In this document: positions 7,861 through 18,012 of the stretch, piece after piece | Layout of the letters: the number at the start of each line of letters is the position of its first letter | How positions within the stretch are numbered: the first letter of the stretch is position 1 | Assembly (NCBI GenBank): GCA_052168315.1 | Contig: JBQLZO010000046.1 | Coordinates: 1 to 64,000, forward strand | Direction: 5' to 3' | From: JBQLZO01 sp052168315 | GTDB lineage: Bacteria > Planctomycetota > Phycisphaerae > Phycisphaerales > UBA1924 | DNA length: 64,000 nt | Made by a program: the position numbers and the translations under genes | The notes under the pieces: model-generated | Told to the model about the DNA's origin: nothing | The model's database searches: none | Seen by the model: only the letters and a program-made list of their open reading frames with translations

Positions 7861-9288
7861 TCAGCGATCCGGCGCGCTGGATGCGGCCAGCGGATCCTCG
7901 GGTTCGTCGGGCGCGAGGCGGGTGATGATCTTGGCGCCCACGGCGTCGCCCCAGATGTTCACGGCGGTGCGGCACATGTCCAGGAATCGGTCGATGCCGA
8001 GGATGATCGCGATGGCCGAGAGGGGGAGCAGGTCTTCGGGACGCATGCCTTGAGCCTTCAGCGAATCGTTCACTGCGGCGATGACGATGGCCATGGTGAC
8101 GAGCCCGGCGGAGGGGATGCCCGCAGCGCCCACGGCGGCGAGCGTCGCGGTCACGAGGATGACGAGCTGCTGGGTGAGCCCGAGGTCGTACTGCGGGTGC
8201 ATCTGGAACAGGAAGATGACAGCGACGGCCTGGTAGAGGGCGGTGCCGTCCATGTTCACGGTGGCGCCGAGCGGGAGCACGAAGTTTGAGGCCTTCTTGG
8301 AGCATGCGCCGGAGCGTTCGGCCTCTTCAATGGTGATCGGAAGCGTGGCGGCGGAAGAGGCCGTGGAGAAGGCGGTGATGATGGGCTTGCGCATCTGCCA
8401 CATGAAGCGGTAGGGGTTGGCACGCCCGAGCAGGAAGAGCACGAGCGGGAGCGAGACCGCGGCGTGGATGAGCAGGCCGAGGATCACCACGAACGCGTAC
8501 TTGCCGACCGGTCCGGCAAGCGAGCCGAGCCCGGTGGTTCCGACGCGCGCGGCGACGAGGCAGAACACGCCGATCGGCGCGAGCCATATCACGACCATCA
8601 CGAGCTTGATCAGCGCGGCGAAGATGGCGTCGAACACCGCGACGGCGGGCCTGCCTTTCTCGCCCACGAGGACGAGCGCGAGCCCGAAGAGGATGGCCAC
8701 CACGACCATGGAGAGCGTGTTGCCATCGGCGGCGGCGGCGATGGGGTTTGTGGGGATGGCCTGTTCGAGCAGATTGATGAACGCGCCGCCGACGCCGATC
8801 TCGGACCGTTCGGCGACCGCGGCTTCCGTGGCCGCGAAGGCCTGGGCATCCTGCGCTGACAGGAGCGTGGTGGGATCGGCGCCGGCGCCGGGCTTGATGA
8901 GATTCACCAGCACGAGCCCGAGGAACACCGCCATGAACATGGTGATGAAGTAGAAGACGATCGTGGCGCCGCCGACCAGTCCGAGCCGCTGCGGATCTCC
9001 GATGCTTGTGACACCGACGACGACGGAGACGAACACGATCGGGATGATGAGCAGGCGGAGCGGCCTGATGAACAGGAACTCGCCGATCTGCTGGAACGGG
9101 AGCGCGCGGGCGTCGAGGGTGGCGGCGGAGATGGCGGGGTCGGCATCGAAGATGAATACCTGGCCGACGATGATGCCGAGCACGAGCCCGGCGAGGATGA
9201 GCACGGTGAGCAGCAGGTCTCCCCGCTGGAACCTCGGCGTGCTGCGCGAGGGATCGGCGGGGGTCTTGGCGTCGTTCATCGCGGGCAT
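7861..9288 (-). CDS. Dicarboxylate/amino acid:cation symporter (DAACS family)
   Basis: From the ATG at 9288 the protein is 475 residues, typical of the GltP/DctA/SstT family, which couples uptake of C4-dicarboxylates, glutamate/aspartate or serine to H+ or Na+. The substrate-binding core is visible: the serine-rich hairpin loop FSTASSAATLPITIEEA, then NFVLPLGATVNMDGTALYQAVAVIFL and a C-terminal GIPSAGLVTMAIV loop. The N-terminus begins in the cytoplasm and enters the first span near residue 25. The start is set by GGGAG 8 bases upstream; a second ATG lies 9 bases further in. The exact substrate cannot be read from sequence. Confidence 0.92.
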   Translation of the reverse strand: MPAMNDAKTPADPSRSTPRFQRGDLLLTVLILAGLVLGIIVGQVFIFDADPAISAATLDARALPFQQIGEFLFIRPLRLLIIPIVFVSVVVGVTSIGDPQRLGLVGGATIVFYFITMFMAVFLGLVLVNLIKPGAGADPTTLLSAQDAQAFAATEAAVAERSEIGVGGAFINLLEQAIPTNPIAAAADGNTLSMVVVAILFGLALVLVGEKGRPAVAVFDAIFAALIKLVMVVIWLAPIGVFCLVAARVGTTGLGSLAGPVGKYAFVVILGLLIHAAVSLPLVLFLLGRANPYRFMWQMRKPIITAFSTASSAATLPITIEEAERSGACSKKASNFVLPLGATVNMDGTALYQAVAVIFLFQMHPQYDLGLTQQLVILVTATLAAVGAAGIPSAGLVTMAIVIAAVNDSLKAQGMRPEDLLPLSAIAIILGIDRFLDMCRTAVNIWGDAVGAKIITRLAPDEPEDPLAASSAPDR

Positions 9289-9382
9289 CTGGCTCGCTCC
9301 CGGTTGGTGGTATCGGACAGGGAAGGCGATTCGGACGCGGGGCGGGCCCGTCTGGGTGCGCGCGTGGGCCCGTGCGGGGCGA

Positions 9383-10396
9383 TCAGATCCGGTCGGCATA
9401 CTCGTGGAGGGCCGGCTCGAAGGCGCGCGGGTCGAGCCCGAGCTGCTGGCGCGCCTTGATGGGCGATGCGAGCGAGTCTTCCGAGCCCATCACCGGTTCG
9501 GACGGCCCGAACGGGAGGAGCCCGGCGAGCCCGAAGATCTTGGCCTTGACGGCGGCGATGACAGCGAGGGGCGCGGGAATGCCGATGGGCTTCTTGGTGC
9601 TGTCGGTCATGGGCAGCGCATCGCGGATGGTGGTCAGCAGCGTGGGCCAGTCGTAGGCGACGGGGCCGACGAGTTCGTAGACCTCGCCGGAGGCCTGGTC
9701 GTTGGTCAGCGACTCGACTGCGGCGAACGCGACATCGTCGACGGAGACGGGCTGGACCTTGGGCGCGACGAGGCGCGGCGGAGCGAAGCGCGAATCCGGG
9801 TTGGTCTCGACGCGTGAGAAGAAGGGCAGGAAGAAGAACGGCTGGGCCCGTCCGAGGGTCCAGTCCTTGACCATGCGCATGAACTCGCCGTCCGGGCCGT
9901 GGATGATCGACGGGCGGAGGATGGTCCAGTTGAGCGTGCTCTCGCGGAGGGCCAGTTCGGACTCGTACTTGGTTCGGTGGTAGGCCGTCGGCGCGTCCGG
10001 GCGGGTGCCCAGCGCCGAGACCTGAACGAATCGCTCGGCGCGGTGGGCCATGGCCGCGGCGATGAGGCGCTCGGTGACCCGGACATGCATGCGCTGATAG
10101 GTCACGCCGGGTCCGGCTTCCCTGCGGATGCCGATGGCGTTGATGAGCCCGAGGATCGGCGTGCCGTCGGCGGCCGGGGCGGCGAGGCGCTGGAGGGCAT
10201 CGTCGTCGAAAGCATCGCCGACGATGATGCGGAGTTGATCGGAGCCGGCCGGCGGGAGCACCTCGGCGGCCTTGGACTCATCACGGGCGAGGACTCGGAC
10301 GAGATATCCGCGCTCGATGGCCTCTTTGACGATGGCCCTTCCCACGAATCCGGTCCCGCCGGCGACGGCGACGATGCGACGATCCTGATCGCTCAC
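9383..10396 (-). CDS. NAD(P)-binding protein of the complex I NDUFA9 / atypical SDR type
   Basis: The 337-residue protein starts with a Rossmann nucleotide-binding loop, AVAGGTGFVGRAIV (about 10-23), followed by the RVLARD segment that normally sets cofactor preference. It matches the NmrA-like/NDUFA9 group of atypical short-chain dehydrogenases, including ALGTRPDAPTAYHRTKYESE and TILRPSIIHGPDGEFM. The YHRTK string keeps a YxxxK catalytic pair. A strong ribosome binding site, AAGGAG, lies 7 bases before the ATG. Relatives include an accessory subunit of mitochondrial complex I and quinone-linked reductases. The substrate here is unknown. It is upstream of the symporter on the same strand, with a 94-base gap. 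Confidence 0.85.
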   Translation of the reverse strand: MSDQDRRIVAVAGGTGFVGRAIVKEAIERGYLVRVLARDESKAAEVLPPAGSDQLRIIVGDAFDDDALQRLAAPAADGTPILGLINAIGIRREAGPGVTYQRMHVRVTERLIAAAMAHRAERFVQVSALGTRPDAPTAYHRTKYESELALRESTLNWTILRPSIIHGPDGEFMRMVKDWTLGRAQPFFFLPFFSRVETNPDSRFAPPRLVAPKVQPVSVDDVAFAAVESLTNDQASGEVYELVGPVAYDWPTLLTTIRDALPMTDSTKKPIGIPAPLAVIAAVKAKIFGLAGLLPFGPSEPVMGSEDSLASPIKARQQLGLDPRAFEPALHEYADRI

Positions 10397-10737
10397 GCGC
10401 GACTCCTTCGATTCGGGGACTCCCCGAGGGGGATGGCCGGGGATGGCCGGAGAGAGCGCCGGAACCCACGACGATCCGGCGCGGTGTGGCGTGCGGCGGC
10501 CAGTCTATGGCGGGGTGTGGAGGGGGGCAATCGGCCCGCGATGGGTGCGGGATCTGGGTGCCAGTTCGGGTGCGCGTCGGGTGTCCGCGCACTCGGCGCG
10601 TTCGGCATGGGGCTTGCGAGAGCGAGGGCGACGGATCGAGACTCGCGCACGGATGCGCGACCTTTCTTTGTGGTCACCCGATGGGCGTTCGCTCGCTGCG
10701 GCGGGCGTTCGAACGCGTGGTTGATGGAGGTACACCG
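10397..10737. other. 341-base divergent intergenic region
   Basis: This lies between the divergently oriented NDUFA9-like gene and the unknown gene at 10738. It must hold both promoters, but I cannot point to a convincing -35/-10 pair. Its only clear signals are the ribosome binding sites at each end (AAGGAG on the minus strand, GGAGG on the plus strand at 10726-10730). Confidence 0.4.
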
Positions 10738-11412
10738 ATGCTCAGCTCGACGAATGGGAACAAGGCAGGCGACGATGGGGGTGTGGGCTGCGCGAGCGGC
10801 GCTGGTGGATCGGTGATGGAAGCGGCGGCGGCGGCCTGCGGGATCGCCGGTTGCTCGCTGGGGTGGGATGCGCACGCGGGATCGTCGCTGAGCGCGGCGG
10901 ACCTGATGATCGCGCTGATCGCCGACCGGCTCGAGCGGATGGTGGACCGGATGATGCTCGCGGGCGATGCCCGGCTGGGACTGCTCGGGCGGGTCGACCA
11001 CCTGAAATGGCTGTTCGCCCATGTCCATGGGATGCGGCAGATGCCCGTCACGGCGTACATCGCGCCACCGGGCATGGCGATCGACGGGTGGACGGATCCG
11101 GCCCTGGCGGCGGCGTTCCCGATCCGCCGACCGGCTGGGGTGCCCGACGCTGCCTGGTACGACCTGGGCGACCCGACGCTCCCGGACGCGATCGACGCGG
11201 TGCTGGTGTGCGATGACCTGTATCAGCAGGCGTGCGTGTCGGCAGCGCGGGGCGTGCTTCCGCCGCGGGTGACGATCGCCCGGCTGTACGACCGCCTCCC
11301 GATCGGGCAGATGACGCCGGCGAGCGGCGGAACACCCGGCGCGCCCAGCGGCGTGGTGGTGCGCCGGACGAGCGTCGGCGCGGGTCGCGATGTCCACGAG
11401 TTGGCGGGGTAA
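10738..11412 (+). CDS. Conserved-looking protein of unknown function
   Basis: From the ATG at 10738, chosen because GGAGG lies 7 bases upstream, this is 224 residues. The N-terminus is Gly/Ser/Asn-rich and low in complexity (1-40). A central helix-rich part contains LSAADLMIALIADRLERMVDRMMLAGDARLG. The next segment, PVTAYIAPPGMAIDGWTDPALAAAFP, has the look of a folded alpha/beta domain, and the tail after residue 190 is Gly/Pro/Thr-rich and probably disordered. I find no signal peptide, membrane span or catalytic motif that I recognise. The coding frame has typical codon use for the window. It converges on the 16S rRNA transcription unit. I assign no function. Confidence 0.62.
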   Translation: MLSSTNGNKAGDDGGVGCASGAGGSVMEAAAAACGIAGCSLGWDAHAGSSLSAADLMIALIADRLERMVDRMMLAGDARLGLLGRVDHLKWLFAHVHGMRQMPVTAYIAPPGMAIDGWTDPALAAAFPIRRPAGVPDAAWYDLGDPTLPDAIDAVLVCDDLYQQACVSAARGVLPPRVTIARLYDRLPIGQMTPASGGTPGAPSGVVVRRTSVGAGRDVHELAG

Positions 11413-11610
11413 GCGCTTCGGCGGTGCGCACCCTGCGGCTCGCGGGGCGTGTAGCGCCGGTGTGCGGGCGGAGGGGTGATGGACGGCTTTGGGTCTGTCG
11501 TTCGGGCGTGCGCGAATGGAGCGCACGCCCGCTTTCGTTGGTGCCGGCATCGGGCGATGGGGGGAGTGCGCGGGAAGGCGGCGCGCCTCGGGTGGCGTGA
11601 ATGATCGGGG

Positions 11611-11644
11611 AAAAACAACAGCCCCGCCGGAGACCGGCGGGGCT
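11611..11644 (-). terminator. Rho-independent terminator of the 16S rRNA transcript
   Basis: An 11-bp perfect stem (AGCCCCGCCGG / CCGGCGGGGCT) with a 3-base loop is followed, on the minus strand, by GTTGTTTTT. It lies about 200 bases beyond the 3' end of 16S with no other RNA gene in between. This supports a 16S-only transcript. Confidence 0.82.
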
Positions 11645-11841
11645 GCGAGATCATGTGGTGAGCGATTGACCGCTCGTCGCCGAGCGGCTATCCGCGGGCC
11701 GGGCCTTCTCTTGAGCCCTTGTGGGGCCCAATGGATGGTCCGGTGGGTTGCGGGCAAGTGTGTGTTGACTTTTTCCGGGAGGAGATCGCTCTCCACCGAT
11801 CGATGTGAAATTGTCGATCGGGCGACCCGGTCTAAGGTATC

Positions 11842-13319
<1,478 letters not shown>

Positions 13320-13722
13320 AATTTCTTTGGACGACGGACGACCGAAGCCGCCCGCCGAATCGTTCAAAGATGAGTTGCCTGGCCAACGGGCGTGGTTCAC
13401 CACACCCGCCGGTCTGACCCCTCGGTCCGGACAAGCCGGGCCTCGGAGCCGGCGTCGACCGGCTATTGTCGACGCTCGCTGGATTCATCCCACGGACCCA
13501 CGACCCGTGACCGGGGCGTGAGGCCATTCCGTGAAACACGACCGATGCTGTTATCGGCCGCCGCAATGTTTTGGGCCCGCTGTCGACTGGAAGCGATCCG
13601 GGCATGGCAGCCCTCGTCGACGCGGCACACACTTGCGTGCTCACCACTGAATGTCAGAGAGGTGTGTCGCCGAGCCGCGGTATGCGATCCGGAGACAACG
13701 GTGCCCACCGAGTAGTGGCGGG
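13320..13722 (-). other. Leader region of the 16S rRNA transcript
   Basis: About 400 bases lie between the mature 16S 5' end and the inferred transcription start. No open frame with start signals is present. This stretch should carry the processing and antitermination signals of the rRNA leader, but I cannot identify a box A or an RNase III stem with confidence. Confidence 0.5.
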
Positions 13723-13728
13723 CCGATG

Positions 13729-13756
13729 AGTGTAGCCGGTCGGAGAAATCAGTCAA
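13729..13756 (-). promoter_or_regulatory. Promoter of the 16S rRNA gene
   Basis: On the minus strand a -35 TTGACT (13751-13756) and a -10 TACACT (13729-13734) are separated by 16 bases. This is the best sigma-70-type promoter I can find upstream of the rRNA. The predicted start is near 13722. Confidence 0.65.
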
Positions 13757-14079
13757 GCGACTCCGGTGGTGTTTTGCGCCTGTTTGGGCGCTTCGACGAT
13801 CGATCGCCCCGGATTTTGGTGCGTAAAGGCTTTGGAGCACACATTTTACGGCTTCACTCCCTCAAAGGCCGCGACCGTGCGGCGGAGCACCATCGACAGA
13901 ATTCTGAGGCGAGATCCATCTGTCCACACTCTGTCAAGGATGCGCCAAGATGAAGCGACAGGCGCGGACGGAATCGGGCGCGTTGTGGTCGGAGGTGTGG
14001 AAGCCACGCGCGAGCCAAAGCCACGATATGTTTGGATTATGATTGGTATTGGGGCGATTGGGACGATTGGGGTTTGGGG
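13757..14079. other. Intergenic region between ComF and the 16S promoter
   Basis: No gene is supported. A lone TTGACA (minus strand, 13932-13937) has no good -10 partner. The right end, 14051-14079 on the plus strand, carries four G-runs (GGGG, GGG, GGGG, GGGG) with loops of 5, 6 and 3 bases, a G-quadruplex-type motif immediately after the ComF stop codon. Confidence 0.45.
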
Positions 14080-14856
14080 TCAGTCCCGCCCCGGCTCGGC
14101 CACGGCGAGGCAAGCCGCCCAGATCTCCGGGGGTGCGGACCGGGCGAACGACCGGGTGATGGCCGAAGCGCAGGCGTGCAGGGTGGCGCCGGTGGTTCGC
14201 ACATCGTCGACCAGCAGGATGATGGGCGCGGGAGATTCCTTGCACGGCGGATTGGACGCCGATGAACCGAGGGCGGCGATGTTGTTGCGGGTCTTGATGG
14301 CGCCGCGGATGTTGTCGGCCCTGGCCGAGCGGGGGAGCCCGCGCTGTGGGCGGGTGTGGCGCCGGGCCAGGAGGCGAACCACGGGTGATTCGAGCTGCTC
14401 GGCGATGCCGGCGGCGATGTGCGCGGAGTGGTCGATTCCGCGCGCGATGCGCCGGCGGTGCGTTGTGGGCACGGGGACGACGATGAAGCGGCGGTTGGGC
14501 GGTGGCGAGCCGGCTGCGATGCGCGTGGCAAGGAGGGCGCCGAGCGATCGGGCCATCCGATGTCCTCGTGCGAATTTGATCTCGTAGATCCACGCGCGGA
14601 GCTCGGCATCGAGTGTGCCCAATCGGTAGAAGCAGGTGTACCGGAGTTTGCGGTCCGCGCAGGATCGGCACGCCCGTCCATCGCCTTCGTGCGGGCCGAC
14701 GGTCTCGCCGCACCGGTGGCAATAGAGGTGTGGCGGATCGGGAAGCCAACCGGTCCGCATCGCTCTCCGCGCGAGCGAGAGGTGTTCGGGCTCGAGCAGG
14801 GCATCCTCGAGCTGGGAGAGCAATCGCGTGATGCGGAAGCGGTGGGGCGCGGGCAC
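14080..14856 (-). CDS. ComF family phosphoribosyltransferase-like protein
   Basis: The 258-residue product (from GTG 14856) has a Cys ribbon, CHRCG then CRSC about 24 residues on, near residues 43-74, and a C-terminal phosphoribosyltransferase fold. The PRPP loop LLVDDVRTTGAT near the end and VVPVPTTHRRRIARGIDHS are diagnostic. ComF/GntX proteins are linked to DNA uptake in competent bacteria, though their reaction is not settled. The frame stays open to an ATG at 15180, but codons upstream of 14856 have much weaker GC bias at the third position and encode a Pro/Ser/Arg-rich string. I therefore take the shorter start, which also gives the usual family length. The start remains uncertain, with no clear SD at either site. 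The gene is followed by the 16S promoter. Confidence 0.85.
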   Translation of the reverse strand: MPAPHRFRITRLLSQLEDALLEPEHLSLARRAMRTGWLPDPPHLYCHRCGETVGPHEGDGRACRSCADRKLRYTCFYRLGTLDAELRAWIYEIKFARGHRMARSLGALLATRIAAGSPPPNRRFIVVPVPTTHRRRIARGIDHSAHIAAGIAEQLESPVVRLLARRHTRPQRGLPRSARADNIRGAIKTRNNIAALGSSASNPPCKESPAPIILLVDDVRTTGATLHACASAITRSFARSAPPEIWAACLAVAEPGRD

Positions 14857-15405
14857 TTGGTCGGCGGGCGGGGCGGAGCTTGGACCCGAACGGTGTGCGG
14901 GATGCGTCGCAGGATCCGCCGGGCGCGAAAGCTCAGGTCGAGCGGGCGCTCGTCGAATGGGCGGAGTGGGTCTGTCCGGCGGGAGTTGAGCGGAGCGTGG
15001 CGGATCGGGAGGAAGTGGCTTGGGTGGCCAGGAAAACCCCGCCCGATGTGCGCTGGGAGCGAGCGCATCTGGATCCGGTGTTGCCCCGGATGGCTCGGGA
15101 TCGGAGCGAATTCGCTCCGCGGGGTCATCGGGATGCCCCGCATGCGGCGTCGGCGAGTTGTCATTGGGCTTGCGCTGCATGATTCGTCGTTGAGGGCGTG
15201 GCGCGTTCGGCGTGAAGGGTCCCGGGTCGGCACGCGAGGCCACTCTATCATGAGATCTTGCAATCGCTCCTGCTGCTCTCACATTGGTGCTGGGCGGCGC
15301 GGGGAGTGCTGCGATGTCCCTTCTCGCTCGGAACTCTGGCGGCGTAAACTGCGCGTGTGGACGGGCGCACGCCCGTCGATGCGATTGTGGCGGGCAACCC
15401 CACGA
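14857..15405. other. 549-base stretch without a supported gene
   Basis: It holds the possible N-terminal extension of ComF (ATG at 15180, minus strand) and antisense open frames, none with a convincing start or domain. It must contain the ComF promoter and the promoter for the tRNA gene. I cannot localise either. Confidence 0.4.
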
Positions 15406-15479
<74 letters not shown>

Positions 15480-15642
15480 CTTGCGAGTGATGTCGTTGTG
15501 GGCGGGCGCCGCTGGCGACGAGGACGGGCGTGATCGGCGGCGGTCGATGGGTGCCCTCTGTCGAGGGGTATGGGCGGGTGGGCGGCGGTCGCATGGGTGG
15601 GTGGATGGCGCATCCGGCAGCATCGATGGGCGGCCACGAAGA

Positions 15643-15675
15643 CACAGAACCCCGGCACGAGGCCGGGGTTCTGTG
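15643..15675. terminator. Hairpin, probable terminator of the HAF/dockerin gene
   Basis: A 14-bp perfect stem (CACAGAACCCCGGC / GCCGGGGTTCTGTG) with a 5-base loop lies 72 bases after the stop of the minus-strand secreted protein gene. The U-tract is poor on both strands, so termination is inferred from position and stem strength. Confidence 0.5.
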
Positions 15676-15746
15676 ATCGCGAGCCCGATCGTCCTGGATC
15701 GCCGCGCGGTGTGAATGAGGAGGGTCCACAGCCGGTTCGCGATCCA

Positions 15747-17006
15747 TCAGTCGCAGGTGGTTCCGAAGGCGCCGAGCAGGACCCCGAGGTCATCGGAATC
15801 GACCGTGCCGTTGCCATCGAAATCGCCCTCGGGTCCTGGCGTGCCGAAGTTGGCGAGCAGGATGCCGAGGTCGTCGGAGTCGATCGCGCCGTCGCTGTTG
15901 GCATCGCCCGGGCAGTCGATGGCGATGGGGATGGTGATCCGGAATCCGAACAGCTTTGTGCCATCGAAGCCGAATCCGATGATGGTGCTCCCATCGTTCG
16001 TAATAGCCCGCGGCACCCAGAGCTGCACATTGGAGGGGATGCTTGCGCCGTTGGCGATCGCCCAGTCTTTGAGGAGCTGGAGGTGGTTCGATCCCGCGGG
16101 CCTTATCCAGGCGCGCCTGTTACCAAGGAGAGTGTCGAATCCGATGACGGTGCCGTTTGCGGCGATGTCCTCAGCGTTGCCGCCCCAGCCTGGGAGCAGC
16201 GAGCCGGAACCGATGGGCTGGGCCGGGCCGCCGCTGGACCAGATCGCGGCGTCGAACGCGCCATCGGCGCCGCCGAGGTAGACGGTTCCGATCAGATGCT
16301 GCCCATCATCGCTGATGCCGCGCACCTCGCCCTCGGCGTCGGCGCCTCCGGGCCCGAGCAGGGTTCCCATCAGCGTCTGCCCATCCCACTTGGTGGGCGT
16401 GCGATTGAATGTGCCCTGGGCGAAGCCGGCGATGATCGCGCCATCAGGGGAGATGATGCTGGCGCGGTTCCCGCCGTTCGACATGTTTTGCAGGGAGACC
16501 ATGCCGCCCTCGGGAGTCCACTTGAATCCGCGTCCGGAGCAGCCATCCCACGAGAGCCCGACGACGACGCTGCCATCGGTGGTCATGGAGTAGCCGTTGC
16601 TCCTGCTCGGGCAGTTGCCGGCGTTGGGGAGCGCGCCGAGGGAGGTCCAGCCGTCTGCGAGGGTCCAGATCGCGGCCGTCTCGCCGATGAGGGGATCGTT
16701 GGGATCGGGACCGCCCATGTCACCGAGGACGATCGTGCCATCGTCGGACACGGCGGCGACGCCGAGGCCTTCCGGATCGAGCACGGTCATGTCGCCCGTG
16801 AGCGTGTCGAGCAGGTACAAGCCATCGGCAAAGGGATCGCCGTTGAGATCGAGGTCTCCGACGATGAAACGGGCGTCGGAGGACATCGCCAGGCAGGAGA
16901 TCGTTCCGGGGATGGCTTCGAACTCGACCTGCGCGGTGGCGGGCGCTGCGAGCGCGGCCAATGCCAGGAGCGCGGCCGGAATCTTGACGGGGACACGGGT
17001 GATCAT
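15747..17006 (-). CDS. Secreted HAF-repeat protein with GC-type dockerin module
   Basis: From the ATG at 17006 (AGAGG 7-8 bases upstream) the protein is 419 residues. A signal peptide (VKIPAALLALAALAAPATA, cleavage near Ala-Gln) is followed by repeated units of about 45-50 residues such as SDDGTIVLGDMGG, TTDGSVVVGLSWDG and SPDGAIIAGFAQG. This is the HAF/extracellular beta-propeller pattern. The C-terminus carries two Ca-binding dockerin-like repeats, CPGDANSDGAIDSDDLGILL and GDFDGNGTVDSDDLGVLL, ending in Cys-Asp. Dockerin-type ends in planctomycetes are thought to serve sorting or surface attachment; no cohesin gene is in the window. A second ATG 15 bases upstream (17021) lacks a good SD. Confidence 0.85.
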   Translation of the reverse strand: MITRVPVKIPAALLALAALAAPATAQVEFEAIPGTISCLAMSSDARFIVGDLDLNGDPFADGLYLLDTLTGDMTVLDPEGLGVAAVSDDGTIVLGDMGGPDPNDPLIGETAAIWTLADGWTSLGALPNAGNCPSRSNGYSMTTDGSVVVGLSWDGCSGRGFKWTPEGGMVSLQNMSNGGNRASIISPDGAIIAGFAQGTFNRTPTKWDGQTLMGTLLGPGGADAEGEVRGISDDGQHLIGTVYLGGADGAFDAAIWSSGGPAQPIGSGSLLPGWGGNAEDIAANGTVIGFDTLLGNRRAWIRPAGSNHLQLLKDWAIANGASIPSNVQLWVPRAITNDGSTIIGFGFDGTKLFGFRITIPIAIDCPGDANSDGAIDSDDLGILLANFGTPGPEGDFDGNGTVDSDDLGVLLGAFGTTCD

Positions 17007-17196
17007 GGGGATACCTCTCATGCGATTTGCGGATGGACAGCGAGTCCGTGCGTGACAACGGGGCTGGAATCGTGTTCGGGTTGTGATGTGAGCGAAGGGC
17101 TTTCGATGCGTGTGCAGTGCATCACGCCCCTCGGCAACTGACGAAAGCATCCACCCCCAGGCGTGCGGGGCCGGATGCGTGGACTTGGCTCGCGAT

Positions 17197-17847
17197 TCAG
17201 GCGCGCCGGCGGCGGGCAGCGCCCAAGCCCGCCAGCACGAACAGCGCCGCGTTGGCCGGCGCCGGGACCGCGGTCCACGAGATGTTGTCGGCGTAGGTGG
17301 TCGGCGAGAAGCTGAACCCCAGGATGCGGACCTCATCGAAGACCATGCCGTCCGTGGCGGTGATGTCGAACCACTCGTCGCCGAGTCCGCCCCAGGCCGG
17401 AGTGGCGATGTCGCCGGTCTGCACGAAGAGATCCCAGACCTCGGCGCCGTCGTTGAACAGGATCACATTCAGTCCGCCGCCGAAGAACGACGGCGGCCCC
17501 GAGGGATCCCAGACCTGCAGCGACAGCGCGGTGAGATCCGTCGAGAAGGTCATGAAGACTCCGAAGTTGCCATAGAACGCGTTGCCATCGTTGACCCACG
17601 GCGTGGCGGCGCTGAAGTCGCCGACGAACGGTGCGCTGTCGCCGGCCTGCATCTCGGCGAGCCCGAGAGAGGCCCACGCATCGGTCGCGACCAGGCCGGT
17701 CGGTCCGCCCGGCTCGTCGAAGTTCAGGGTGGTCGCGTACGACGGGGCGCTGGTGCCCTGGGTGATGGTGTAGCTCGCGATCGCGGGGGCCGCGCCCGCC
17801 GCGCTGACGAGCAGTATCGCGCCGATGCCGGTGGTGGTGATGCGCAT
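17197..17847 (-). CDS. PEP-CTERM-like exported protein
   Basis: This 216-residue protein has a signal peptide (IGAILLVSAAGAAPAIA) and a beta-rich middle resembling coagulation-factor/PEP-CTERM surface proteins (TTLNFDEPGGPTG, FGVFMTFSTDLTALSLQVWDPSG). A C-terminal sorting tail follows: VPAPANAALFVLAGLGAARRRRA, with a V-P-A-P motif, a short hydrophobic span and an Arg cluster. In PEP-CTERM systems such a tail is processed by an exosortase; no exosortase gene is in the window. GAGAGG upstream serves as ribosome binding site. The promoter at 17917-17944 has a near-consensus form, and its -35 overlaps an inverted repeat shared with the divergent gene, so the two genes may be co-regulated. Confidence 0.8.
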   Translation of the reverse strand: MRITTTGIGAILLVSAAGAAPAIASYTITQGTSAPSYATTLNFDEPGGPTGLVATDAWASLGLAEMQAGDSAPFVGDFSAATPWVNDGNAFYGNFGVFMTFSTDLTALSLQVWDPSGPPSFFGGGLNVILFNDGAEVWDLFVQTGDIATPAWGGLGDEWFDITATDGMVFDEVRILGFSFSPTTYADNISWTAVPAPANAALFVLAGLGAARRRRA

Positions 17848-17916
17848 CTCTTGATCCTCTCTACTCAGCCTTGTCTTGGGTGGTTGGCGACGGACGATCC
17901 GAGGCCAACTGGACTG

Positions 17917-17944
17917 AGCATACTCCGTTTTGTCGTCATGTCAA
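17917..17944 (-). promoter_or_regulatory. Promoter of the PEP-CTERM gene
   Basis: On the minus strand TTGACA (17939-17944) and TATGCT (17917-17922) are 16 bases apart, close to the sigma-70 consensus. The predicted start near 17910 leaves a leader of about 60 bases. The -35 lies inside the left arm of the inverted repeat at 17939-17959. Confidence 0.68.
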
Positions 17945-17959
17945 ATGACAAATTTGACA
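17939..17959. promoter_or_regulatory. Operator-like inverted repeat
   Basis: TGTCAAAT and ATTTGACA form perfect 8-base arms around the 5-base spacer GACAA. The motif TGACAAAT occurs inside it and again about 21 bases to the right. This AT-rich element in GC-rich DNA covers the -35 of the PEP-CTERM gene and lies upstream of the divergent gene with a possible HTH. It looks like a binding site for a dimeric regulator; the regulator is not identified. Confidence 0.6.
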
Positions 17960-18000
17960 TTTTTCCTGACAAATCACTTGCGGGCGGGACTGCCCGGATC

Positions 18001-18006
18001 TACGCT
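18001..18006 (+). promoter_or_regulatory. -10 box of a probable leaderless promoter for the gene at 18013
   Basis: TACGCT ends 6 bases before the GTG at 18013. A weak -35, TTGCGG (17978-17983), lies 17 bases further up. This supports GTG 18013 over the ATG at 17938, whose reading frame would run through the operator-like repeat. Confidence 0.45.
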
Positions 18007-18012
18007 CTCGGC

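Noticed and set aside
13909..13937. TTGACA at 13932-13937 as a second rRNA promoter
   Set aside because: No TANNNT-like -10 lies at 16-18 bases; the TTGACT/TACACT pair at 13729-13756 is clearly better.
14857..15180. N-terminal extension of ComF to the ATG at 15180
   Set aside because: Third-position GC drops sharply upstream of 14856, the sequence is Pro/Ser/Arg-rich, and the protein would exceed normal family length. It cannot be fully excluded.
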